Source: Acidobacteriota bacterium (GTDB lineage: Bacteria > Acidobacteriota > Terriglobia > Terriglobales > Acidobacteriaceae). Taken from it: a DNA stretch of 64,000 nt. A model generated the notes under the pieces. It was not told the origin of the DNA, searched no databases, and worked only from the letters and a program-made list of their open reading frames with translations. The translations under genes were made by a program, and so were the position numbers. The stretch spans positions 1-64,000 of the forward strand of contig JAJZEA010000009.1 of NCBI GenBank assembly GCA_021851335.1. The letters are read 5' to 3'. Of the stretch, positions 1-7,836 are shown one piece after another. Each line of letters begins with the position of its first letter. The first letter of the stretch is position 1.

Positions 1-1811
1 AGATTGCGCCGGAGAGCCGGACGTGGGATTACACCTCGATCGCCAAGGGCTATGTCGCTCCGCCGGAGGTGCCGGGCAAGATCAGCATTCCGACGTGGAA
101 GAGCGAGCTGTATTTTGAATATCACCGTGGTGTGATGACGACGCAGGCCCAGCACAAGCGCAGCATGCGCGAGAGCAGCGAAGAAGTGCTGAATGCCGAG
201 AAGTGGGCCTCGCTGGCGTGGCTGGATGGCCGCGCGTATCCGGGCGCGGAGCTGACCGAGGACTGGAAAAAAGTACTCTTCAACCAGTTTCACGACCTGG
301 CGGCGGGTTCGGGCATTGGCGTGATCTACAAGGATGCGCAGAAGGATTACGCAGTGGTGCGCTGGTCGACGAATGAGATCACCGCCCGGGCAAGCCAGAC
401 ACTGCTGGAGCACGTGAAGACGGAAAGTCCGGATGGGAGCGGTGTTCCCGTGGTGGTGATGAATCCACTGGGTTGGGCGCGCTCCGGTGAAGTGACGGCA
501 ACGATCCAGATGCGGCCGGGGGAGACGATTGCGGACTATGCGATGACGGGCAACGGCTCTGTCTTTGCCGCAGCGCATGTGGTGCGGCGCGATGCAAAGA
601 CAGGCGTGACGACGCTGCGAATCCACGCGCAGAATGTGCCCGCGCTTGGCTACAAAGTGCTGTGGATCAAACCAACGGCGGCGACCACCAACGAGGATGC
701 GGCGCGGACGCTGCATGACGACAGCGGTGATTTTGTGTTGGAGAACGCGCGGATACGCGTGAAGGTGAGCAAGGCGACCGGCTGCATTACGAGCCTCTAT
801 GACAAGCAGGCGCAGGCGGAGACGCTGGAGACGGGCGCTTGCGGCAACGAGCTGCAAGCCTTTCGGGATACGCCGAAGGAATATGACGCGTGGAATATCG
901 ACCCCGGCACGCTGGATCGGAAGCCAACCGAGCTGACGATGGTGGATGCGGTGACGGCAGATGCCAGCGGGCAGGCGGTGACAGTGGCGCGAAGGTGGCA
1001 GAGTTCGCGGTTTGTGCAGACGATTCGCCTGGCGCCGGAGGCCGATCAGGTGGACGTGGACAACCGGATCGACTGGCATGAGACGCATGTTCTGCTGAAG
1101 GCAGCGTTTCCGCTGGCGGTGCAGAACGAATTCGCCACCTATGAGATTCCGTTTGGCAGCATTCAGCGGACGACCGAGCGGCGCAATTCATGGGAAAAGG
1201 CGCAGTTTGAGGTTCCTGCGCAGCGCTGGGCAGACTTGACGGGCGCTGACGGCCGGATGGGCATGAGCCTCATCAACGAATCGAAGTTCGGCTACGATTG
1301 CGCAGGCAATGTGCTTCGGCTGAGCCTGCTGCGCTCGCCGACGTGGCCGGATCCGAATGCGGATCGCGGCGAGCAACACTTCCACTATGCGCTGTATCCT
1401 CATGTCGGCGACTGGAAGCAGGCGATGACGGTGCGGCATGGCTGGGAGTACAACTATCCGCTGAAAGCGGTGGTTACTGCTGCTCATGCAGGCGAGCTGC
1501 CCGAGCAGCATTCGTTCGTTCAAGTGGACACGCCGAATGTGGTGCTGACGGCGGTCAAAAAGGCCGAGGACAGCGATGGGTTGATTCTGCGCATGTATGA
1601 GTGGGCGGGCAAAGCCGCGACGGTGGCCGTCCATGTGCCGCGGGGAGCAAGCGGAGCTACCCTCACGAACATGATGGAAAAGCCGGAAGACGCGCCGCTT
1701 ACGCTGGAGGGCGATGCCGTGAAGGTCAGCATCAAGCCGTATGAGATTCTGACGATGCGCGTGGATTACCCGCCGCAGAATGGGGCGGGAATGCAAGCGG
1801 CGGCGGAGTAG
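1..1811 (+). CDS. Alpha-mannosidase, GH38 family (3' part, start outside window)
   Basis: The reading frame is open from base 3 and continues upstream of the window, so the N-terminal part with the GH38 catalytic barrel is missing. What remains is the end of the catalytic region, the helical middle domain (the FNQFHDLAAGSGIG motif is typical of GH38 bacterial enzymes) and the C-terminal beta-sandwich domains (VVVMNPLGWARSGEV, then VLENARIRVKV). GH38 enzymes release terminal alpha-mannose from glycans. The protein ends in an Ala/Gly-rich tail with no anchor. A GC-rich stem-loop follows the stop codon. Localisation cannot be judged without the N-terminus. The family is clear; the substrate is not. 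Confidence 0.88.
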   Translation, partial: IAPESRTWDYTSIAKGYVAPPEVPGKISIPTWKSELYFEYHRGVMTTQAQHKRSMRESSEEVLNAEKWASLAWLDGRAYPGAELTEDWKKVLFNQFHDLAAGSGIGVIYKDAQKDYAVVRWSTNEITARASQTLLEHVKTESPDGSGVPVVVMNPLGWARSGEVTATIQMRPGETIADYAMTGNGSVFAAAHVVRRDAKTGVTTLRIHAQNVPALGYKVLWIKPTAATTNEDAARTLHDDSGDFVLENARIRVKVSKATGCITSLYDKQAQAETLETGACGNELQAFRDTPKEYDAWNIDPGTLDRKPTELTMVDAVTADASGQAVTVARRWQSSRFVQTIRLAPEADQVDVDNRIDWHETHVLLKAAFPLAVQNEFATYEIPFGSIQRTTERRNSWEKAQFEVPAQRWADLTGADGRMGMSLINESKFGYDCAGNVLRLSLLRSPTWPDPNADRGEQHFHYALYPHVGDWKQAMTVRHGWEYNYPLKAVVTAAHAGELPEQHSFVQVDTPNVVLTAVKKAEDSDGLILRMYEWAGKAATVAVHVPRGASGATLTNMMEKPEDAPLTLEGDAVKVSIKPYEILTMRVDYPPQNGAGMQAAAE

Positions 1812-1826
1812 GAATGGGACAATCCG

Positions 1827-1861
1827 GCAGCAGCCTGGCCCAACTGGCGCCGGGCTGCTGC
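1827..1861 (+). other. Stem-loop after the mannosidase gene
   Basis: A perfect 9-bp inverted repeat (GCAGCAGCC / GGCTGCTGC) with a 17-base loop sits 16 bases past the stop codon. There is no T-tract after it, so it is a possible 3'-end stabilising or weak termination structure rather than a clear intrinsic terminator. Confidence 0.35.
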
Positions 1862-1905
1862 GGGGTGAAAGTAGTTCGTGCTAGTCTGATTTTGAGGGAG
1901 ATGTC

Positions 1906-2010
1906 ATGGATATCACGTCGCCGTTTTTTGTTGTGCCGCTGCTGGCGGTGGTCTTTCTGACTTGCGTGTTGTGGGCTACGCTGACAAGCAATAAAAAATC
2001 TCATCACTGA
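1906..2010 (+). CDS. 34-residue single-span membrane peptide
   Basis: A short open frame starts at ATG 1906 with GGGAG five bases upstream. It encodes a short polar N-terminus, one strongly hydrophobic stretch (FFVVPLLAVVFLTCVLWATL) and a basic tail ending KKSHH, which is the layout of a single-pass inner-membrane micropeptide. It lies alone between the mannosidase gene and a convergent large gene. I do not recognise a family. The Shine-Dalgarno match and the transmembrane character are the only support; expression is unproven. Confidence 0.5.
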   Translation: MDITSPFFVVPLLAVVFLTCVLWATLTSNKKSHH

Positions 2011-2087
2011 GCATGCGTGAGACCGGGAACGACCGGGCCGCGTAAACAACCAAGCCATGTGTAGCGGCGCGATGGACGCGGATACGC

Positions 2088-4946
2088 TTATCGGGCTTGT
2101 GGAGCCTGCGGTGAACCGGAGTTGGGCGTAGTGGCAGGGCTGGTCGCAGGAGCAGTGGAATCCCCGGCACTGCCGGCCGAAGAGCTTGAGGAGCCGTCCG
2201 GATGCGATGCATCCGGACGGTTTTTTGCTGGCGGCGTAGTTTGCGCTGGAGACGTGGTGCTGGTCGAGTTCGACTGGCCGGGTGCGGGCTGGGCTGGAGA
2301 ATTGCCTGATTCAGCGGCGTCAGGTTCTGAGGCGTCGGGTGCCGTGTCGGGTGCAGGAGCGGAAGTGGCTGCGCTGCCCGGGTTCTGTGCAGACTCCTCC
2401 GGATGAGCCTTGCCGGAGCGAAGCTCGCGGGTGCTGTGTTCCACCGGGGATGGAATCAGAGTCACCGGCAAGACAAGCGCCTGGACGGGCTGGGGATCAT
2501 CGCGCAGGTGAAGGTAGATGGTGGCAACACCCTGTGCGCGCGGCAGGTCGGCGAGGGTCAGTTGGGTTCCGGTGAACTCCGGAGGAACCTGCTGCGCGTT
2601 AGCCATATCCGCAGTGGTTCCGATGGCGTCGATGAGGAAGAGATTGCTGCCGGTGAGTGTGCAAGGACGCGCGAGGGAGCGGAAGCAGCTCAGATTGTCA
2701 AAGTTCGGGAAGCGGATGAGCGAGCCAAGCGGGATCCAGTCGCCTGCCACTCCGTTGGGAGCGATAACGCGAAGCTGGATGGGTCCAAAGGCCGAGGCAC
2801 CGAAGCGTGCGAGCGGATCGAAGGTGGCTACGGCAGTGTGGGCGTCTTCCAGCATGAGCGAGTTGTCGGCCAGGCTGAGGGTGGTCTGGAAGCTGCCGTC
2901 GGTGGCGGCAATCTCGACCCTGGACTGGCGAGGGAAGGTCTGCGGAACCTGGGAACGCAAAAAGAGGACAATCTTGCGCCCCAGCATAAAGTCGCTGGCG
3001 CTGCCCAGATGCAGGGTGTCGGCGGTTTCGCCGGGCAGTGGCGGCTGGGATTTGCTGAGCAGCTCGATTTGTGGCCGTGGCGGGGCGACGGTGGCCGGAG
3101 TGTGGAGTTCCCGACCGTCGCGCAGCGTGACGTGAGCCTGATAGTCGGACCCCGGCTGGAGCGTGGAAGTGACTCCGGTGGCGGTGAGCGTGAGCTGGTC
3201 GTGGTCGCCGACACGGTGGAGCGCGGCAGGGGCAAAAGTGATGCCTGCCAGATCGAGCGAGCGAACCTCGTCCAGGCGGTTGCCGCGCAGGATGGCCATT
3301 GCGTCTCCGGCATTCAACTGAAAGCTGTCGAGCGCCGCTGCTTCCGCATAGGCTTGCAGGGCGATGGATTGCGGCTTGTCCAGTCCAAACTGATGGACCA
3401 GGACAGTAACCTTTCCCGGTGCCGCGCCTTGCAGAGGCAGCGCCAGCTCCAACTGATCGGATTTGCTTTTTTTCCACTGGACCGGGACGGTCGCCTGATC
3501 GCCGACCTGCAAGGCAACGCTCTGGGTGCAAAGCGGATTGCCACCCTCGAGGTGGAAGATGTCGCTGCGTCCGACGATGAGTGCGTTGTGATCGGCGGCG
3601 ACGGGATACCAGCCGTCGGGGTGAGGCATGGTGAGTGTGAACTCTGGCCCGCTCCAGGGATCAAAGCCCCAGTTGCCGCGAATCTGGCCTGTGACCTGAG
3701 GCGCTGCAAGCAGCGGAAGGGGTTTGACCAGGACGAACCCACCTTGAATATCGCTGCGTCGAAGCGGCACATCGAAGGCGGCGGGAGCATGGGACTGGTC
3801 GCCTGTGACGGGCTGGACGTGCAGCGTGAGCGAAGAAGCCATGGAAGAGGCAAAGACCAGCGGCGCGCTTTCGACGGGAAGGACCAGATCCGGCTTCAAA
3901 GCGCACTCGACGAGTGAGGGATGCACAGGGCGTAACTGGGGAAGGTTGTCCGGGATCTGCTCCGGGGTGAGGATCGGCGGCAGCGCGACGACGATTACCG
4001 ACTTGGGATCGCGGAAAGACGGTGGAACGTTGAGGCGAAGATTGAGGGTTTCGCCCTGCTGTTCGGGGCGTTCCGATGGGTCTTTGAGGGGCAGGGCAAG
4101 CGCGGGAATGTACTGGTATTTGGCGGTGTGAACACTGCCAAAGATGCGCACCACATCGACGATGGCTCCGACGTAAGGGCTGTACATGCCGCCGCCGGCA
4201 GCCGTGGAGTAGCTGAGCTGGTTCATCAGGTCAGCCGCGGATCCGCTGGCTAGCTGGGTGACGCGGGATTGCGCGGTGCTATCGTCGAGCACCATGCCGT
4301 CAGTGTGCTGGACGAGACAAGGGGCCTGCTGCTCGGAAGGCTTGTCAAAGCAGGTTTGATCGAGGCGCATGCCGAGGGTGCGCGCAGCCAATTCGGAATC
4401 CTGCTTGAGGTGGGCCGGATCGGACGTGGCGGCGGCGTGGACGTCAGCGAGATAGGCATTGAGCCGCATGCGGTCCCAGCTTGCCTGCTGGAGGTCCTGA
4501 GCCGAGCGGACAAAGGCTCCGGGGCGCCCGCGCACAGCATTGCGAAGCGTGGTGAAGTCGCCGGTGGTCTCTGGCGCAAGGAAGAGCAGAGAGTGCTGTG
4601 CCTCCGGTGGAACCACCACGAAGACGCCCTCTTCGCGCACCGACTGGGTCCATGTATCCACGCGGTGAAACCACTCGACGGGTGGAGGATTGGTGGCTCC
4701 GCGCAAAAAGGCTACGATGAGAACGTAATGCGTTGACTGGCTTTGCGGAAAGTCAGGGTGAATCCACAGCCGGTCGCCCGATTGAAGCCACGGCACCTGA
4801 GCAATGGGCAGGGTGCGGCCATGACGCTGGACGTGGACATCGATCCTGGGCCCGACCAGATCAAAGGCAGGCGCATCGGCCCATGCCGAAGCTTGGCCGA
4901 GAAGCCCCACGAAAACCAGGCTCAGGAATAAGCCGCGACGCAGCAT
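2088..4946 (-). CDS. Large secreted protein of unknown function
   Basis: About 952 residues from the chosen ATG at 4946, which begins a clean Sec signal peptide (MLRRGLFLSLVFVGLLG, cleavage near ASAWA). A longer frame from a TTG at 5039 would bury this signal, so the later start is preferred. The body is beta-rich with repeated Ig/TIG-like segments (for example CTLTGSNLFLIDAIG near the C-terminal third), and then a low-complexity Ser/Pro/Ala/Thr tail of about 130 residues. I recognise no catalytic motif; a structural or cell-surface role is only a guess. It stands alone and converges on the micropeptide gene. Its 3' coding region contains a strong terminator-like hairpin that works in the opposite direction. 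Confidence 0.8.
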   Translation of the reverse strand: MLRRGLFLSLVFVGLLGQASAWADAPAFDLVGPRIDVHVQRHGRTLPIAQVPWLQSGDRLWIHPDFPQSQSTHYVLIVAFLRGATNPPPVEWFHRVDTWTQSVREEGVFVVVPPEAQHSLLFLAPETTGDFTTLRNAVRGRPGAFVRSAQDLQQASWDRMRLNAYLADVHAAATSDPAHLKQDSELAARTLGMRLDQTCFDKPSEQQAPCLVQHTDGMVLDDSTAQSRVTQLASGSAADLMNQLSYSTAAGGGMYSPYVGAIVDVVRIFGSVHTAKYQYIPALALPLKDPSERPEQQGETLNLRLNVPPSFRDPKSVIVVALPPILTPEQIPDNLPQLRPVHPSLVECALKPDLVLPVESAPLVFASSMASSLTLHVQPVTGDQSHAPAAFDVPLRRSDIQGGFVLVKPLPLLAAPQVTGQIRGNWGFDPWSGPEFTLTMPHPDGWYPVAADHNALIVGRSDIFHLEGGNPLCTQSVALQVGDQATVPVQWKKSKSDQLELALPLQGAAPGKVTVLVHQFGLDKPQSIALQAYAEAAALDSFQLNAGDAMAILRGNRLDEVRSLDLAGITFAPAALHRVGDHDQLTLTATGVTSTLQPGSDYQAHVTLRDGRELHTPATVAPPRPQIELLSKSQPPLPGETADTLHLGSASDFMLGRKIVLFLRSQVPQTFPRQSRVEIAATDGSFQTTLSLADNSLMLEDAHTAVATFDPLARFGASAFGPIQLRVIAPNGVAGDWIPLGSLIRFPNFDNLSCFRSLARPCTLTGSNLFLIDAIGTTADMANAQQVPPEFTGTQLTLADLPRAQGVATIYLHLRDDPQPVQALVLPVTLIPSPVEHSTRELRSGKAHPEESAQNPGSAATSAPAPDTAPDASEPDAAESGNSPAQPAPGQSNSTSTTSPAQTTPPAKNRPDASHPDGSSSSSAGSAGDSTAPATSPATTPNSGSPQAPQAR
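2194..2226 (+). terminator. Intrinsic-terminator-like hairpin inside the opposing gene
   Basis: On the plus strand a perfect 12-bp stem (2194-2205 with 2209-2220, loop GAT) is followed directly by six T residues (2221-2226). This is a textbook rho-independent terminator for rightward transcription, for example from the mannosidase or micropeptide genes. It lies within the coding sequence of the leftward gene, in its low-complexity tail. Confidence 0.65.
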
Positions 4947-5116
4947 ACTTTGTATTGTACGGTCGCGATGGCGGGAACACGTCGGGTGCGGGAGCCATCC
5001 GAACGGATGCGTTTGTGGAAGAACCGTTGACGCGGTCAAAACGCGGCGGCGGAAATTTGAGTGAGATGGGTGTATGGATCACTTTACGCGCTGGGCAGTT
5101 GGAGTAAAGGCTTCGC

Positions 5117-5146
5117 TTGCGGGACAATGGCTAGAGACGATATAAC
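5117..5146 (+). promoter_or_regulatory. Candidate sigma70 promoter upstream of the 5233 gene
   Basis: TTGCGG at 5117-5122 and TATAAC at 5141-5146 are separated by 18 bases, about 85 bases before the gene start. The -10 match is good and the -35 match partial. The rest of the 286-base gap between the divergent genes shows nothing distinctive. Confidence 0.4.
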
Positions 5147-5232
5147 AACCATCCGTTGCCCGTGCTCGGACGTACTTGAACTGAGATGCGGAAGAAATTG
5201 AAGTTGATCGCACGGAAGCATTAGAGAGGTAC

Positions 5233-5982
5233 ATGGAGATGAGTACATTGCATAAAAATGGGTTGAGTATGCCTCTGGTGGAGATGAGCATCCCGGAAGC
5301 AGAAGAGCTGATTGAAGAAGCTCTGGAAAACCTGTCTGAGTCAGCCAACGCGGATTTGCAGCGTGCGCTGCGGTTCCTTGCACCCGATGGATATCAGGTT
5401 GTGGTGGAGTTGTGCAGCGAAAACGGACGCAGCAAGCGTCGTGGCGCTTCCGCCTCAAGCTGGAATCCGGAAGAAGACGAAATCCGGATTTACTTTGAAC
5501 CCGTGGAAGAGGGAAACGAGGAAGAGGAATCGAGCGATCCCTGGAATCGCGTGTCGCCCCCAGTGCGTATGCGGAACGGTGCGCGCGGGGCGCGTGCAAC
5601 GTCGGTTCGTGCCTGGACGCAGGATCCTGTGGCATTGCTGCCGGAAGAGATGGATGCTGCGGTGGAGGAGTTGTGCGTGGCGCTGGCCGAAGCCGAGCGC
5701 GGCGGACACGCCTTCATTGCGCTCAAGTGGTTCCGTGATGCCTTCCTGCCGCGCAAGATGCACGGGTGGACGCGGCATCCGGAGCAGCGACAGATGATTC
5801 TGGCGGAATCCATTCAGCGAGGGCGTGTGGTGACCGGTAAGATTCCTAACCCAAAGTCCCCGGCGTTTCCAACCACCACGATTCAACTGAATCGCGAGGG
5901 ACAAGCGGAAGAAGCTTCCAAGCCAGTGGAGGAAGCAAAACCAGAGTCCGAGCGAGCACTCCTGAAGGACGAAGATCTCTGA
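5233..5982 (+). CDS. Acidic cytoplasmic protein of unknown function
   Basis: About 249 residues, no signal peptide or membrane span. It starts with a helical segment rich in Glu (EAEELIEEALENL), followed by a basic Arg/Ser linker, an acidic patch (EEGNEEEESS) and a conserved-looking helical region (ALAEAERGGHAFIALKWFRDAFL), and ends in a charged tail. GAGAGG upstream is three bases from ATG 5233 and nine bases from ATG 5239, so the second Met may be the true start. I do not recognise the family. The mix of acidic and basic low-complexity stretches would fit a protein- or nucleic-acid-binding role, but that is speculation. Confidence 0.75.
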   Translation: MEMSTLHKNGLSMPLVEMSIPEAEELIEEALENLSESANADLQRALRFLAPDGYQVVVELCSENGRSKRRGASASSWNPEEDEIRIYFEPVEEGNEEEESSDPWNRVSPPVRMRNGARGARATSVRAWTQDPVALLPEEMDAAVEELCVALAEAERGGHAFIALKWFRDAFLPRKMHGWTRHPEQRQMILAESIQRGRVVTGKIPNPKSPAFPTTTIQLNREGQAEEASKPVEEAKPESERALLKDEDL

Positions 5983-5995
5983 GAATCAGACTGAG

Positions 5996-6025
5996 ACCCG
6001 ATCGGGTTTGAGCGAGTAAGCTCAA
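5996..6025 (+). other. Two adjacent palindromes after the 5233 gene
   Basis: ACCCGATCGGGT (5996-6007) is a perfect 12-base palindrome. It is followed directly by TTGAGC-N6-GCTCAA (6008-6025). No T-run follows, so this may be a processing or pausing structure between convergent genes. Confidence 0.3.
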
Positions 6026-6063
6026 GCCACATTTGGCCTCGTCCTCACTTCCGAAGTCGGCTT

Positions 6064-6219
6064 TTACGCGGAGCGATGACGAAAGAGATCGTCCTGTTCC
6101 TTGCCGGGGCAGCGTGTGCATCCCACACAGCAGAAGAGCAACACGCCAACACCCAAGGTGATGACCCCGGCAAGTAGAAAGCTCGCGGAGAAGAGCGTGT
6201 GGATCAGCGAGTGCATCAT
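6064..6219 (-). CDS. 51-residue membrane micropeptide with a Cys cluster
   Basis: Starts ATG-ATG at 6219 with GAGG eight bases upstream. It encodes a hydrophobic segment (FSASFLLAGVITLGVGVLLF) followed by CCVGCTRCPGKE and a short basic/acidic tail, so one membrane span with a Cys-rich cytoplasmic or periplasmic side. Its start overlaps the stop codon of the upstream small frame (A-TGA-TG), a translational-coupling arrangement. No family recognised. The Cys-x2-Cys cluster could bind metal or haem, but nothing nearby proves that. Confidence 0.5.
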   Translation of the reverse strand: MMHSLIHTLFSASFLLAGVITLGVGVLLFCCVGCTRCPGKEQDDLFRHRSA

Positions 6220-6446
6220 TGGTTTACCTCATGGAACCCCTTGTCTTCGAGGGTCCACATCTTCTTGGACGCAATTTCCAGATCAGCAGTTTCCTCGCCG
6301 ACAAGAGTCTGCATAGAAAAGCGATTGGCAAGGAACCGTTGCTGGCAAGTGTAGCACCGGAAGAATAGAAGACGATAGTAGAAAATTCCGCTTGCAAATA
6401 GGCGAAAATAAGGCGAATATGATTCTCGCGAGGATTTCCTGCTCAT
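6216..6446 (-). CDS. Small frame coupled to the membrane micropeptide
   Basis: A 76-codon frame from ATG 6446, or 32 codons from ATG 6314. The longer version carries FFRCYTCQQRF, a CxxC knuckle resembling half of a zinc ribbon, and then a helical C-terminal segment. The stop codon overlaps the start of the downstream micropeptide. The ATG at 6446 overlaps the start codon of the divergent polymerase gene in the four bases CATG. No good ribosome-binding site was found for either start, so this is a tentative gene. Confidence 0.35.
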   Translation of the reverse strand: MSRKSSRESYSPYFRLFASGIFYYRLLFFRCYTCQQRFLANRFSMQTLVGEETADLEIASKKMWTLEDKGFHEVNQ

Positions 6447-7761
6447 GGCGGCAACGCAGACGCGAAAATCAGAGCCACGGATCACAGTGCGGCGCGAGTT
6501 GAACTGGATTTTTGTCGATCTGAACTCATTTTTCGCCTCCTGCGAACAGGAGGACAGGCCGGAGCTGCGCCATCGTCCGGTGGCGGTTGTGCCCATGGAA
6601 GCTGAGACAACCTGCTGCATTGCAGCAAGTTACGAAGCAAAGGCCTTTGGCGTGAAGACCGGAACGCTGGTCAGTGAGGCACGCCGCATGTGTCCTGGCA
6701 TTCAGTTCGTGGAGGCTCGACACGAGCTTTACGTCGAATTTCATCATCGCATTGTGGCTGCGGTGGAGAGTTGCCTGCCGGTAGCGGCGGTGCTTTCGAT
6801 TGACGAGATGGCCTGTCGGCTGATGGGACGAGAGCGCGAGCTGCTGGAGGCGATGCGACTGGCCGAGCGGGTGAAGCAGGCGATTCGCGAAAAAGCTGGC
6901 AGCACGCTGCGCTGCTCGGTGGGTTTGGCGCCGAATCGATGGCTGGCAAAGATTGCCAGCGATATGGAAAAACCCGATGGACTCGTGGCGCTGACTCCGG
7001 ACATCCTTCAGGAGACGCTGGCGAGCCTGGAGTTGCGCGACCTGCCGGGGATCGGCGCGCGAACCGAAAAGCGGCTTCATGCGCAGGGGGTATCGTCGAT
7101 GGCTGAGCTGCTGGCGAAGAGTCGCGAGCAGATGCACGAGCTGTGGGGATCGGTATGGGGCGACCGCCTGTGGTATTGGCTGCGCGGAGAGGATTTTGAT
7201 CTTGGCGAAACCGAGCACTCCAAGTCGCTGGGGCACCAGCATGTGCTGGGGCCGGAGATGCGATCGGTGGAAAAAGCCTGGGCGGTGGCGCTGAAGCTGC
7301 TACACAAGGCTGCGATGCGGATGCGCAAGGAGGGTCTGTGGGCGAGTCGTCTGAGCGTGAGTGTGGGTTTTGTGGGCAAGGCTCCGGTGCGATCGGCCTC
7401 GGCCTTTGGGCCGGGGCGGTCGGCGAGCTGGCATCGCGAGGCGGTGATTGCCGAGTCTCAGGACAATGCGATGCTGATTGGTGTGATGCGCAAGCTGTGG
7501 GAGAGCCGACCACAGGGTCGGCAGCATGAGCAGCCGTTCTTTGTCTCGGTGACGCTGGGCGGACTGGTCAGCGACGCGGAGCACTCGCTTACCTTGTTTG
7601 ACGGCGAGGACAGGAGCGATCAGCGACGCGAGCTGTCGCGCGCCATGGATGCGCTGAACCGGAAGTACGGCATGAGCACGCTGGCTCCGGCGACAATGAT
7701 GGCCGCGCTGAAAGCGGCTCCGACGCGGATTGCGTTTGCATCGATCCCGGAGATGTTCTGA
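6445..7761 (+). CDS. Y-family DNA polymerase (DinB/UmuC type)
   Basis: About 438 residues. The N-terminal palm motif (FVDLNSFFASCEQ) carries the first catalytic Asp and the Phe steric gate. The second metal motif is SIDEM near residue 115. A helix-hairpin-helix-like thumb region (DLPGIGARTEKRLHAQGVSS) and a C-terminal little-finger domain follow. Y-family polymerases copy past lesions during the damage response. All catalytic carboxylates are present, so this is not the inactive ImuB type. It is longer than typical DinB (about 350) and close to UmuC (about 420), and no UmuD or imuA-like partner is adjacent. No SOS box was identified. The start overlaps the divergent small frame. Confidence 0.9.
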   Translation: MAATQTRKSEPRITVRRELNWIFVDLNSFFASCEQEDRPELRHRPVAVVPMEAETTCCIAASYEAKAFGVKTGTLVSEARRMCPGIQFVEARHELYVEFHHRIVAAVESCLPVAAVLSIDEMACRLMGRERELLEAMRLAERVKQAIREKAGSTLRCSVGLAPNRWLAKIASDMEKPDGLVALTPDILQETLASLELRDLPGIGARTEKRLHAQGVSSMAELLAKSREQMHELWGSVWGDRLWYWLRGEDFDLGETEHSKSLGHQHVLGPEMRSVEKAWAVALKLLHKAAMRMRKEGLWASRLSVSVGFVGKAPVRSASAFGPGRSASWHREAVIAESQDNAMLIGVMRKLWESRPQGRQHEQPFFVSVTLGGLVSDAEHSLTLFDGEDRSDQRRELSRAMDALNRKYGMSTLAPATMMAALKAAPTRIAFASIPEMF

Positions 7762-7836
7762 AGCGCAGCGTAATGTGCCTTTTCCCGCAACAGTCTTACG
7801 TGACTGCAAGCTGCGAAAATGCACTAGACTGACAGC

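Noticed and set aside
2403..3917. Long plus-strand open frame (about 504 codons) antisense to the large secreted protein gene
   Set aside because: Composition is Arg/Gly-rich shadow coding with no domain, no signal and no ribosome-binding site; the minus-strand frame has a clear signal peptide and Ig-like segments.
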